Source of the DNA: Candidatus Ichthyocystis hellenicum
GTDB taxonomy: Bacteria > Pseudomonadota > Gammaproteobacteria > Burkholderiales > 2013Ark19i
DNA length: 64,000 nt
Direction of reading: 5' to 3'
Assembly (NCBI RefSeq): GCF_001460935.1
Contig: NZ_LN906597.1
Coordinates: 2,085,385-2,149,384 of the forward strand
A program made the translations under genes and the position numbers. Below the pieces are notes generated by a model. That model searched no databases and had not been told where the DNA came from. It saw nothing but the letters and a program-made list of their open reading frames with translations. Of the stretch, positions 9,445 to 19,796 are shown in pieces; the stretch's first letter is position 1; the number at the start of each line of letters is the position of its first letter.

Positions 9445-10569
9445 GATTATATTAACGCTAACAAGTATTTAAATTGTTTGGAATGTGATGATTTAGAATC
9501 CCAAACTGAAGGTGAAGTTATTGAGGATAATGAATGTAAAGAACTTGTACTCTTAGAACAAAAAACAAATAGGTGTTCACCATCAATTGGTAGATCTCTA
9601 AGAAACAAGGTTGTAGTAGCCTCCTCTTTACTTGGTTTTATTGGCGTGTTGGAAAGTGCTGCTGGTTCTAGAATAACTTCACTGCCCTCTAATCACTGCA
9701 ATCTATCATCTTTGGTGTGTGCTATGGTTACTAGCGGGTACTCAGAATTAATTAACGAAACTCTTGGAATGGCTTTTAATAATTTCTTAACTAACCCGAA
9801 CCATAGGAACCAGAAGTCGCTATCAAGAAGATTAATAAAACCATATATTAACGATAGTATTCCTGTAACAGTTGTTATTGATGAAAGCTCCAATCTTGGA
9901 GCAATTAGTCGTCAGTTATCTGTTATGGCTGAATACATTAAAGACTTATATAGTGTTTTAAATCCTGGCGATTCCGATAGAAAAGGAAACAACGCAGATC
10001 TTATTTTTTGTAACAATAATGTTGAAAATTTCTGTTATAAAAACCATAGCAGAGACCATTCTTATTATGGTAGATGTTGTGCTAATATTTCCTCATACAT
10101 AGAAGATATCACTTATGCTCTTTCTACTACATCTGTTCCCACTGCAGATTCAATAACATACAATATGACTACAAGTTCTGTGACTGAGGAATCAACAGCA
10201 ATTATCTCAACAAATACAACTACAAGTCCTGTATTGACGACCTTGAGTTCTGTATTGACGTCCTTGAGTCCAGTTGATGTGACTACAGAAGTGACTACGG
10301 CTTCTAACGAAAATAATGGTTCACTTAGTACATTTATATTTGTTATAGTTTTATTTTTTGTTGGCGTTGTATTGCTATTTGCAGCATATATGGGTATTAG
10401 GTCAGGAAGGAGAAGAGGAGTTTACCATGTCGGAGGAAGTGGAGAAGAATCTAGGCCTGTTTATATGAGGGACAATATTGAAGAGCATTTGGAAGAAGAT
10501 GAAGAAGAATCTAGGACTGTGTCTAGACCTGTTTATGTGGGGGAAGATATTGAAGAGCATTCTATATAG
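9442..10569 (+). CDS. Two-anchor loop protein with duplicated tyrosine tail motif
   Basis: 375 residues from the ATG set by the conserved ribosome site. N-terminal 50 residues include CKELVLLEQK (family motif), then hydrophobic segment 56-74 ending ESAAG, Cys-containing loop (GRCCANISSYIED), Thr/Ser stalk with imperfect repeats (TTSPVLTTLSSVLTSLSPV), helix about 296-317, and a 58-residue tail. The tail contains SRPVYMRDNIEEH and SRPVYVGEDIEEH about 24 residues apart, an in-frame duplication. The Tyr sites resemble host-kinase motifs such as EPIYA only loosely (R replaces E). Lone plus-strand gene in a minus-strand run. Confidence 0.75.
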   Translation: MDYINANKYLNCLECDDLESQTEGEVIEDNECKELVLLEQKTNRCSPSIGRSLRNKVVVASSLLGFIGVLESAAGSRITSLPSNHCNLSSLVCAMVTSGYSELINETLGMAFNNFLTNPNHRNQKSLSRRLIKPYINDSIPVTVVIDESSNLGAISRQLSVMAEYIKDLYSVLNPGDSDRKGNNADLIFCNNNVENFCYKNHSRDHSYYGRCCANISSYIEDITYALSTTSVPTADSITYNMTTSSVTEESTAIISTNTTTSPVLTTLSSVLTSLSPVDVTTEVTTASNENNGSLSTFIFVIVLFFVGVVLLFAAYMGIRSGRRRGVYHVGGSGEESRPVYMRDNIEEHLEEDEEESRTVSRPVYVGEDIEEHSI

Positions 10570-10578
10570 ATAATAATA

Positions 10579-10617
10579 AAGGTCTGCTGTTACAGCCATA
10601 GCAGACCTTATTTTTGT
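10579..10617 (+). terminator. Hairpin terminator of 9442-10569
   Basis: 10-bp stem AAGGTCTGCT/AGCAGACCTT with an 11-nt loop, followed by ATTTTTGTTG, 10 bp after the stop codon. Confidence 0.75.
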
Positions 10618-11630
10618 TGTGTATTTTGTAAAATTTAACTGATTGAGCATTGCGATAGCGACTGCATTATACACAAATAGCTACTAATGTTAAAAATAAT
10701 AAATGTTGCCATAATGTCTAATCATTAATAGCAATATCACAGAATTAAGCTTTTATAACTACAAACAAAAATGGTCTTTATCAAATATGAGTTCTTAATA
10801 AACTCTACTGGAGGGTGCTACGTAAAAGTTTAGACTTTAAACGATAGCAGAATAAATAATTATTAATATATAATAAGAATTGTACTGAAAATTTGTTACT
10901 TAAGGTAAGACAAAAAAATAAGTTCTTAGACTAACTCAATTTATACCAACTTAATATAGGTTGTGTTATTACGATGGGTTGTGTTATTACGATGCTTGCG
11001 ATCATCTAATAATAAATGAATTTTTATAGAAAACAATTGTAGCTAACTTCAATTTAATAAAGAAAAAAACTTCAAACCAGAGAGTTCATTGATGCGTAGA
11101 TACTTTTTCAAATGCACATGATATCCTACCCTTATCATAAATATTTTTATTAGAGTCCCTGAGTAAATAAATTCAGCTCAACGTTACTCCATTGTGATTG
11201 GTGTAACTGGCCTCGTACGTTGTAAATAAAAAAACAGTCCTACATCACCCAAAGGTCATCGTATACCATGATCAATCATGGATGAAATGTTTACATATCT
11301 AAACTATGTAGACAATCTTACGATATTTATTCTAGCTACCATCACAATTTTTCCCACATAATTAAGTTATTACAATTTATAATGAGTCTTTATTTATCAT
11401 CCGAAATATATATTTACTTAGCAAATAAACATAATATTTGATTTGAAGTACATACTACATATAGTTTCATATTTACTTATTGGTGACTCGCATACATTAA
11501 TAAATGCGATATATACTTTACTCACAGCGCTAGTATCAATAAAAGGAATAATTATAATACAACTGAAAACGGATTGTGATTGTACAATTATTGCTAACCT
11601 CAATTATTATTTATTTTTTAATCTTAAGAA
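10618..11630. other. Intergenic with one short tandem repeat
   Basis: About 1 kb with no gene I can support. Two copies of GGTTGTGTTATTACGAT occur at 10959-10975 and 10977-10993 (18-bp period). The region is otherwise AT-rich and unstructured. Confidence 0.5.
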
Positions 11631-11667
11631 AATAATGCCAGTATATAAATACTATACTGGCATTATT
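11631..11667 (-). terminator. Hairpin terminator of 11729-12619
   Basis: Perfect 15-bp stem (11631-11645 with 11653-11667), 7-nt loop. On the minus strand it is followed by TTTTCTTAAG. Confidence 0.7.
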
Positions 11668-11728
11668 CATCTATAATATTAACCTGTCTAATTATGAAAT
11701 AATTTATTTCTCTACTCTTATATACTAA

Positions 11729-12619
11729 TTAAATATTTACGTAGGTACCTCTTTGGTGTTCTTTTCTTCGACTACAATACTTATACCTACAAAAAGAAAA
11801 TAAAGTAATAACGATAAATAAAAACAAAATTGACATAGAAATAACCGAAGTAAAATCTTCATTATTTGTTGCAGATACAATAGGGTCAGTAATATTATTA
11901 GATTCAACAATGTTTAAATTATTTAACAATGTTTCTGATGATAAGTTTAGTTTTGATTCTGTATGTACCAAGTAAGAACCTATACTACTACAACAGTTAT
12001 AGACGATAGTAGTATTAAAATCGAAATAAAGGTTGTTCCTACAAAATTTACTAACGCTATTACCACAAAAACCTTTCTCTGATTGACATATTCCAATACC
12101 TAATTTCTTTCTTCGGATAGAAGTATATTTATTGTTAATAAAAATAGACATAATCCATAATTTATTAAAAATATCATCCCCAGCAATATCTTCATAGTCG
12201 ATCATAGACGGAAGGCTAAGAGGAATACTAAAACTAAAAATAGATTTTTTTATATAAGTTACTGATTTGTCAAAAGCAGATCTAAGAATTTCCCTAACAT
12301 ACCTGTCACCCTTATCATTAAGTCTAATAAAGTTACATAATGATGCTTTTAGAGAGCACAAAGCGAATAGGAAGTCCTCCTCTTCTTTTTTATGTCCGGC
12401 AACATTATCTAATGTGCTGAGCATAATTAGCGAAGCTAATATGATTTTATTAGATAACGATTTACTGATAGAATAAGAAGTTCCTAGACGACGGTTTATT
12501 TTTTGTTTCTTGACTATAACTACTGCGGATTCACTCTCTTCCGCAATATCATTGATGTTATTATTTTCAATTTCACTTGTCTGTGAGCGATAAATATAAT
12601 TGCTGTTGTTACGAAACAT
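11729..12619 (-). CDS. Two-anchor loop protein without mucin stalk
   Basis: 296 residues. N-terminal motif EESESAVVIVKKQK, hydrophobic segment about 57-73 ending LDNVAG, loop with Cys pairs (LCSLKASLCNFI, ICQSEKGFC, CCSSIGSYL), a short Asn-rich spacer instead of a Thr stalk, helix about 255-278, basic tail ending GTYVNI with no EDLV. The loop lines up well with 38693, 45367 and 46677 (LCSLESSLCSLIRI; CCPSIKSYL), so the stalk was gained or lost independently. Start set by the GGGAAAAATAATG leader. Confidence 0.78.
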   Translation of the reverse strand: MFRNNSNYIYRSQTSEIENNNINDIAEESESAVVIVKKQKINRRLGTSYSISKSLSNKIILASLIMLSTLDNVAGHKKEEEDFLFALCSLKASLCNFIRLNDKGDRYVREILRSAFDKSVTYIKKSIFSFSIPLSLPSMIDYEDIAGDDIFNKLWIMSIFINNKYTSIRRKKLGIGICQSEKGFCGNSVSKFCRNNLYFDFNTTIVYNCCSSIGSYLVHTESKLNLSSETLLNNLNIVESNNITDPIVSATNNEDFTSVISMSILFLFIVITLFSFCRYKYCSRRKEHQRGTYVNI

Positions 12620-13456
12620 TATTTTTCCCGTAAAAGTTAACTTCGCAGACTATATCACTGTAAATTATATAGTTTAATTAATTATTATCTATTTTGTTTA
12701 GTACAATTTAAGAAATAGAATATAAATAATATTTATTTTTTTAAGCAAAATAATATTTTTTGCTAACTAATAATCAGTAATGTGTTTGCTAGTTATTTCT
12801 AATATAAAATTTAATTTTCGTGGTTTATTGATTACTAATATGAATAGTTTGCGTAATTTTTTACTTAGCACAATAATAACTAAATTTTATATATTTATAC
12901 ATAAATAATTGCTGCAAACAATAATTTATCGGAATGAATAATAAAACTTTGATTATCTAGCAATATAATTATTGAGATAAATGTAAAGTTATATAAACAT
13001 CCTAGGGTATCGCCAGAGGAAATAACTAATTTTCGTTAGTATTTATATCTTAGCCGAGAGCATAACAGTTGCGATGATTTTAAATTGTTTGCATGACCTG
13101 CAATATTTACCGTAACAAAAGATAATGATGTATGTTATTGGTTGTTTCTAGTAATACATCACTATTACTATGATAATATTCATCTTCTTCAGTAAACATT
13201 AACTTAAGTATAACTTGAAAAAATAGATAGATATAAATGAGAGCAACATAACAAAAAATATGGAAACAAAGCACGAGTTGATATGCTGCTTATATAATCA
13301 ACCTGTGGCTACACCTTTGTATTAAGCTAGAATTGGAGTATAAGTGCACCATAAAGTCAATCATGATTACCTATTGATGTCATGCATTATTAACACAAAC
13401 AGTACAAATGGGAAAATGATGACACTATGATTAATCACGGTTAACAATGATTTTAT
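12620..13456. other. Intergenic, no gene seen
   Basis: About 840 bp, very AT-rich, between two minus-strand genes. No supported frame, no repeat copy elsewhere, no convincing terminator. Confidence 0.5.
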
Positions 13457-16400
13457 TCAATACAAGCAAGTTAACAGTGCTGAACATACACAAACAAATG
13501 TACTACGGATCACAAAAAAATGGCAAGATTTCACTTCTATAAATATCTTTGTAAGTAAATCATTTAGAAAATTTAAATTAGATATAAATTTATTGTCTAG
13601 CATCTTATTAGAATTAAAAATTAGTTCTAGTTTTCTTATTAATGATTTTTTTAAATGCACATTGTGTATATTTACAAATAATCCATCAGCGATCTCACTG
13701 GGCCTAAATTTTTTGATCTCATGGATAATATTATTCGGCAAATTAGATATTGTTTCTGTAATTAACAGTTTTATCGATGTGCATAATTTATTTTTCTTAT
13801 TAATAATTGGTAAACGTTCATGCGAGTCTAAATGAATATGACTTTGAATAATGCTTAAGAAATAATTATTAGGAACTAACTTTATATTTTCTACAGCTTC
13901 TTCACAGTTTTTACTTAATTTTTCAAAGAAAAGCCTATTTGATGCGCAATTATGTGCTAAGTCCGATAAAGACATCCCGGGAGCTATCAATACATCAGTA
14001 GTGGTTATGGCATCAATAATGTGCGGGGAAATTTTATCCAAAACATATTTGCGCACATTTAAATAAGTTGTGGATAGGTTAATGGATGACTTTGTGATCC
14101 CCCTACCTGTAATGTAATCACCTAATTCTTCTAATACTCTATCCTTAAACCAGAAATTATTATCTATACTAATTTTTTTAATGGCATATTCATATATATT
14201 TGATGTATTCTCTGCAGAAAGTAAGTTAGCTTTACGATACGGTTTTTTTAGATCTAATTCTTTTGTCATCGTTTCTTGTTTTGATTGGTCATTGTTTATT
14301 GTAACGGATGTTGTTACCTCTTTTGTATAAGAGCTCTTCAAGTTAATATTGTCAATTGATTTTCGAGGTTTTTGTGTATTTTGAGCGGGCAATTTAAGTT
14401 TTTTATGAAACTTGGAGGATACGCCATACATGTTTGACAACAGGTACTTAGATAGTTGTTCTACCGTAGATTCATCTGGTAAAAAAACCCCGTCATGAAA
14501 TATACAAAATTTTCTTACTATATTTGCTATTTTTTCTAGTAATTTATTGAACGAATTTAAATTATCATCAAATCTTTTATTTGCAAATTCAAATTCGTGT
14601 CTATTGGACTCAAATAATAAGTTCATATTTTTTATTAATAATTTCGATGCTAATACACCATGTACATCTGAAAATAAAGAATTAACAATGTTTTTGGGGT
14701 CGATCTTTTCAATTTCGGAAATTATGCTGTTAGGCAAATTAGATATCGTATCTATGATTAACTCTTTTAGATCTGGGATAAATTTACACCTTTTGGACTT
14801 AAATTTAACCTTGGCCTTGTGTTTAGTTGAATTTAGGTAACCACTTATATTTAAAATAATATAACTTTGAAATATACGTGACAAATTATTATTAGTGGTT
14901 ACTAGTATATACTTTGCGATTTTTTCGCAATGCTCTCGTAATTTTTTAAAAAACATATTATTTGATATGCAACTTGATCGTAGATCTGAAATAGACATTC
15001 CTGGAGTTATCAATATACCTGTATCAATTGTATCATCTTCAAATAATGAAGATATCTTATATAAGACATACTTGCGTATGTTTGAATAAGTTTGAGAAAG
15101 GTCAATACAAGATTTTAATAAATTTCTTCTTTCAACAGTTTTACATATTTTTTCTAATACACGACTCTTAAATAATCCGTCATTATCTATACCTATTTTT
15201 TTAATGGCATCTATGTATACCATTTTTGAGTTAGATTTTGTATTCCACAAATTGGTGTTATGATAGGATCTTAGCCTTATATTCTTTTTGATATCATTTT
15301 TGTTAATTGATATTTTTTCAGATTTTACTCTTCTTAGGTTTTGTGTTATTGATAGTGTTTCATTATCGGTTAATGTGTTTTTTGCAGTAATATGTTCTGT
15401 GGAATTTAAAGTCAAGGTGTTGCAAGTTTTTTCTGCGCGTATAATTTCGCTAACATCACAACGATATAACTTTATACGTATTTCTTTTTTAATTATCGGA
15501 CACCCAAGTGTTTCAGATTTAGGTGAATATTTTTTTGTTTGTCCTATATTTTTCAAATTTGAAGCTGTTATCATTTCTCCTGTATTTTTCTTAAGGTCTA
15601 TTCTTTTTGGATTTGGTTCTATTAATTCATTTGATGCGTAGGATAACCTTAATTCATCTATGGTCATGCCATTAGTTAGTTTTATTTTTGATCTTGTTTC
15701 TTCTTCAATCTCTTTCAGAAAAGGGGAAAATGTTTCCAAAATATAATTTTTAACATTGTTATACGTTATAGAGAGATCAATATCTATTTTTTCTTTTCTA
15801 CTAATATGGTTTATTACAGAGTAATAGTGCTTTGCTTTATCTATGAAGGAACATTCAAAATCACTTTTATCAATATCAATTCCTGACAAAGCTAATTTGT
15901 ATATAGAGATGGGAGCTACAGGATTAAGGTCCCACTTCAATTTTTTTTGTGGAATAAGTAGAGGGTTTTTTAATAATGATATTTTCATATTATTATTAAT
16001 ATTATTTTCAGAACTTTTTTCATAATTACTTTCTGATATGCCATCTTTATCATGTTTATGAAATCTAAGTTCTTTATGAATTTTGGCAGGTATTTTGTAC
16101 ATATCTGATAAAAGATATTTGGATAGTAATTTTGCTGTATGTTTTCCTGGGAACAATATTTTTCCCTCATGTAATGCCTGATGAGATTCTACTTCTATAA
16201 ATATCTTTGTAAGTAAATTATTGAGAAAATTTAAATTAGATATAAATTTATCATCTGGTAGCTTGTTAGAATTAAAAATTAGTTCTATTTTTCTTATTAA
16301 TGATTTTTGTAAATATACATTATGTATATTTACAAATAATCCATCAGCGATCTCATTTGGATTAAATTTTTTGAGCTCATTGATAATATTATTCGGCAAA

Positions 16401-17665
16401 TTAGATATTGTTTCTGTAATTAGCAATTTTATCGCTGGGCATAATTTATTTTTCTTGCTAGTAATTATTAACCGTTCAGTTGAGGTCAAATAAATACAAC
16501 TTTGAATAATGTTTGAGAAATAATTACTAGGAACTAAATTTATATTTTTTACAGTTTCTTCACAATTTTTACTTAATTTTTCAAAGAAAAGTCTATTTGA
16601 TACGCAACTGTATACTAAGTTCGATAAAGATATCCCAGGAGTTATCAATACATCTGTAGTGGCTATGGCATCACTAATGTATGGGGAAATTTTATCCAAA
16701 ACGTATTTGCGTACATTTGAATAGGTTTTGGATAAATCAAGGGATGACTTTGTGATTCCCCTACTTGTAATATAAGCACCTAGTTTCTCTAATACGCTGT
16801 TCTTAAACCGGCAATTATTATCTATACTAATTTTTTTAATGGCATCTTCATATATATTTGATATATTATCTGCAGAAAGTAAGTTAGTTTTACGATACGG
16901 TTTCTTTAGATCAAATTCTTTTGTCATCGTTTCTTGTTCTGATGGATCAGTGTTTCTTGTAGCGGATATTGTCACATCTTTTGTATAATTGCTCTTCAAG
17001 TAAACATTGTCAATTGATTCTCGAGGTTTTGGTATATTTTGAGCGGGCAGTTTAAGTTTTTTATGAAATTTGGAAGATACGCCATACATGTCTGACAATA
17101 GGTACTTAGATAGTTGTTCTACCATAGACTCATCTGGCAAAAAAACTCCGTCATGAAATATACAAAATTCTCTTACTATATTTGCTATTTTTTCTAGTAA
17201 CTTATTGAACAAATTTAAATTATCATCAAATCTTTTATTTGCAAATTCAAATTCATGTTTATTGGGTGCTAATAATAGTTTCATGTTTTTTATCAATGAT
17301 TTCGATGCTAATACACCATGTACATCTGAAAATAAAGAATTAACGATGTTTTCTGGATTGATTTTTTCAATTTCGGAAATGATACTATTGGGTAAATTAG
17401 ATATCGTATTTATAATTAACTCTTTTAGCTCTGGGATAAATTTATTCTTTTTGGAGCGAAATCTAATCCTAGTTTTAGTTGAATTTAAGTAACCATTATT
17501 GCTTAAAATAATATAACTTTGAAATATACGTGATAAATTATCATTCGGGATTACTCGTATATCCTTTTTAACTTTTTCGCAATGCTCTCGTAATTTTTTA
17601 AAAAACATATTATTTGATATGAAACTTGACCGTAGATCTGAAATAGACATTCCTGGAGTTATCAA
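13457..17665 (-). CDS. Giant repeat protein, probably truncated at both ends
   Basis: 1402 residues, soluble, Lys/Ile/Asn-rich. It is built from a degenerate module of about 330 residues that begins ITPGMS(I/L)S(D/N)L and includes F(F)(K/E)KL..(H/N)CE, ISNLPN.II and KYLLSDMY. Modules begin near residues 2, 338, 664 (partial), 885 and 1227; modules 1/4 and 2/5 are each other's closest match, so a two-module block was duplicated. The start is TTG 17665, inside a module: matching sequence continues upstream to about 17716 (VLYKISSLFEDD) and then breaks at a stop. The C-terminus also leaves the module abruptly (after IFIEVKS) into a Cys/Val-rich tail. The present gene is thus a piece of a longer repeat array. 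No known domain recognised. Confidence 0.65.
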   Translation of the reverse strand: MITPGMSISDLRSSFISNNMFFKKLREHCEKVKKDIRVIPNDNLSRIFQSYIILSNNGYLNSTKTRIRFRSKKNKFIPELKELIINTISNLPNSIISEIEKINPENIVNSLFSDVHGVLASKSLIKNMKLLLAPNKHEFEFANKRFDDNLNLFNKLLEKIANIVREFCIFHDGVFLPDESMVEQLSKYLLSDMYGVSSKFHKKLKLPAQNIPKPRESIDNVYLKSNYTKDVTISATRNTDPSEQETMTKEFDLKKPYRKTNLLSADNISNIYEDAIKKISIDNNCRFKNSVLEKLGAYITSRGITKSSLDLSKTYSNVRKYVLDKISPYISDAIATTDVLITPGISLSNLVYSCVSNRLFFEKLSKNCEETVKNINLVPSNYFSNIIQSCIYLTSTERLIITSKKNKLCPAIKLLITETISNLPNNIINELKKFNPNEIADGLFVNIHNVYLQKSLIRKIELIFNSNKLPDDKFISNLNFLNNLLTKIFIEVESHQALHEGKILFPGKHTAKLLSKYLLSDMYKIPAKIHKELRFHKHDKDGISESNYEKSSENNINNNMKISLLKNPLLIPQKKLKWDLNPVAPISIYKLALSGIDIDKSDFECSFIDKAKHYYSVINHISRKEKIDIDLSITYNNVKNYILETFSPFLKEIEEETRSKIKLTNGMTIDELRLSYASNELIEPNPKRIDLKKNTGEMITASNLKNIGQTKKYSPKSETLGCPIIKKEIRIKLYRCDVSEIIRAEKTCNTLTLNSTEHITAKNTLTDNETLSITQNLRRVKSEKISINKNDIKKNIRLRSYHNTNLWNTKSNSKMVYIDAIKKIGIDNDGLFKSRVLEKICKTVERRNLLKSCIDLSQTYSNIRKYVLYKISSLFEDDTIDTGILITPGMSISDLRSSCISNNMFFKKLREHCEKIAKYILVTTNNNLSRIFQSYIILNISGYLNSTKHKAKVKFKSKRCKFIPDLKELIIDTISNLPNSIISEIEKIDPKNIVNSLFSDVHGVLASKLLIKNMNLLFESNRHEFEFANKRFDDNLNSFNKLLEKIANIVRKFCIFHDGVFLPDESTVEQLSKYLLSNMYGVSSKFHKKLKLPAQNTQKPRKSIDNINLKSSYTKEVTTSVTINNDQSKQETMTKELDLKKPYRKANLLSAENTSNIYEYAIKKISIDNNFWFKDRVLEELGDYITGRGITKSSINLSTTYLNVRKYVLDKISPHIIDAITTTDVLIAPGMSLSDLAHNCASNRLFFEKLSKNCEEAVENIKLVPNNYFLSIIQSHIHLDSHERLPIINKKNKLCTSIKLLITETISNLPNNIIHEIKKFRPSEIADGLFVNIHNVHLKKSLIRKLELIFNSNKMLDNKFISNLNFLNDLLTKIFIEVKSCHFFVIRSTFVCVCSALLTCLY

Positions 17666-17937
17666 TATACCCGTGTCAATTGTATCATCTTCAAATAATG
17701 AAGATATCTTATATAAGACTAATTATTAACGGTAAAGATTAAATTATATACAAGTAGACCACATTTGATTCCATCAGCAATACTATTGGAAAGAGAAAGA
17801 AGAAAAAGTCAATGGTTACTGAAACCAAAAGTATATTGTCATCCTAGTACTTTAAGTGGTTATACAAGAGCAGATCCGGTTATATCATAAATATTAACAT
17901 CAATATTCTCGTTAATCATACTGTGAGGAAATGTTTC

Positions 17938-18105
17938 CTACGCTGCTGTAATTGCTAGATTTGTAGGTAAGGGTTTCTTAGACTGAATATTCAAAAGCAT
18001 TTTCGATAAATTAGTAACCAACATCTTTGATGCTTTTTGCAACGGGCATACATACATTTTATCCTGTAATAAATTTAGCTCTGGAAATACTATTATTGTA
18101 ATCAT
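17938..18105 (-). CDS. Small hypothetical ORF
   Basis: 55 codons, ATG start, amphipathic (LLQDKMYVCPLQKASKML). It lies in the otherwise empty 17720-18905 interval. No homologue in the window and only a weak AAGGA upstream, so it may be a remnant or chance frame. The rest of the interval (17720-17937, 18106-18905) shows nothing I can support. Confidence 0.25.
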   Translation of the reverse strand: MITIIVFPELNLLQDKMYVCPLQKASKMLVTNLSKMLLNIQSKKPLPTNLAITAA

Positions 18106-18905
18106 ATTTATGTTAGTCTTTCCTTCCGCTAACGCCTTCTAATTTTATAATTTATGGTGTCGTAAGCATTAATTATAGTTAGTGTGTATCCAATTTGTTT
18201 TGTAAATTAATTGTTTTATAATAATAAATTTATATACGAAGTGCCTTATTAAAACCTAAAATGCATCAGGTTTGTTATGTATAATGCTCCACTATTGCAA
18301 TGCAAACCCATTGCTATTTATGTGACTAAGGTAATTATAGCCCAATTTTATATGCTATTTAATTATATTATCAGAGTATGAATGATACGATGTTTGTTTG
18401 AATTAAGATTTATATTCGTATAGTTGTAAATTGAAGCACTAATTTTCTCATTACTTTAATTGACGAGTTTATTTTTTGTTTGATTGCTATTAGTGTGTAT
18501 CTACTAAGTGAGTAAGAATTTTATTACACAGTGTTCAATAGGTGTTGATGAATTATAAAAATTAATTCATATTAAAAGGTAGGAACTCATCCAATATTTC
18601 AGCAAATGTTGTAATATTGATTGGTGTTATTTGTGTTTAAATTTAGCGATTATATTGTTATTGGAATTATCATCTGTAATTATATCCAATCATAACTGTA
18701 GTCACTACTAAGAGTTGTTATGTTGGTTGATGCTGCTAAATTTACAAAATAATTTTGATTCATTATCGGTTGTGGTGGTTTTTTGCTTTTGTTATTTAAT
18801 TTAGTGCGGCCGCAGGGTTAATTTGTTACTGTATGTACGTTTAATTATGATGGCTACTATTACGTCTGTTATAGGTACAGCAGACCGCACATGTATCTAT
18901 AGTAT

Positions 18906-19586
18906 CTATACAAGATCTTCTAGTTCTTCCTCGGCGTTAGCATTGTCAGTTTGTGATATAGGCTGACGTGATTTATTATTTTTGCAAGACCTATACCCTA
19001 GGAAAGCAATTATAGCAAAAGCAATGAATAAAAATGAAATCAATACAATATTTAACGTATTGATATTAGTACTGGCTGGTGTTATTTTAGTTGGGATCAA
19101 AGATGTCAACCCAATAGTTGTAATCTCTGACTCAGTAGTTGTTGATTCTGTAATTGCGGAACTCATAAAATTAGATACCGTAGTTTTAAGATCATCTGAT
19201 CCCTCGGTTGCTGATTGTGTAAATGGATAATCTATGTAATCTCGAGTACTATTGCAAAACCTAACAAAAATACTAAGATTAGGATTATGATCATCATCAC
19301 ATAATTTGGCATCGTAAAATGGATTACTTAAATCAAAACCACCAACATCATCCGCATAATCACTAAGGTATCCACGGATAAATGATCCAATGCCAGACAA
19401 TTGTGTGATAAGATCAGATCCTGTACGGTCGTTACCACTAGCTACTCTAGGAAGGTGTAAAGGAAAACTGAAATTAAAAGCATTTGCTTTTCCTTGGCCT
19501 CTCAATATTGATGACCCATCTTCAAAAGCATTTGTGATAAGTAATTCATTAACTTCTTGGGGAATTTCTACAATAGCTGTACACAA
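18906..19586 (-). pseudogene. Loop-family gene with rearranged 5' end
   Basis: 226 residues from TTG 19586: loop ending (FCNSTRDYIDYPFTQS), Thr stalk, helix about 174-196, tail RQPISQT...EEELEDLV. The true 5' end is gone. Upstream the frame stays open and reads ISTLEGVNGENIGHDS..KLCDIGRDLC, matching the family's first hydrophobic segment border (ISTLESVKG, KLCDIGKYVC at 62 kb), but before ISTLEG it jumps to a second copy of an internal segment (LSNPFYDAKLC...YPFTQSAT; 19672-19793, matching 19207-19337). The join is at the shared residues SAT. No ATG, GTG or TTG precedes 19586, so expression is doubtful. Confidence 0.6.
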
Positions 19587-19793
19587 ATCCCTTCCTATAT
19601 CACATAATTTACTGGAAATAGAATCATGACCTATATTTTCTCCATTAACACCTTCTAATGTACTAATGGTTGCTGATTGTGTAAATGGATAATCTATGTA
19701 ATCTCGAGTACTATTGCAAAACCTAACAAAAATACTAAGATTAGGATTATGATCATCATCACATAATTTGGCATCGTAAAATGGATTACTTAA
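19207..19793. repeat. Direct repeat of an internal gene segment
   Basis: About 122 bp at 19672-19793 repeats 19207-19330 almost exactly, in the same frame and orientation. The outer copy ends at 19795 where the 1.93-kb tandem unit begins. Confidence 0.8.
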
Positions 19794-19796
19794 ATA

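Noticed and set aside
10430..10569. True EPIYA motif in the tail of 9442-10569
   Set aside because: The residue before Pro is Arg, not Glu, and the residue after Tyr is Met or Val, so only a loose resemblance is claimed.
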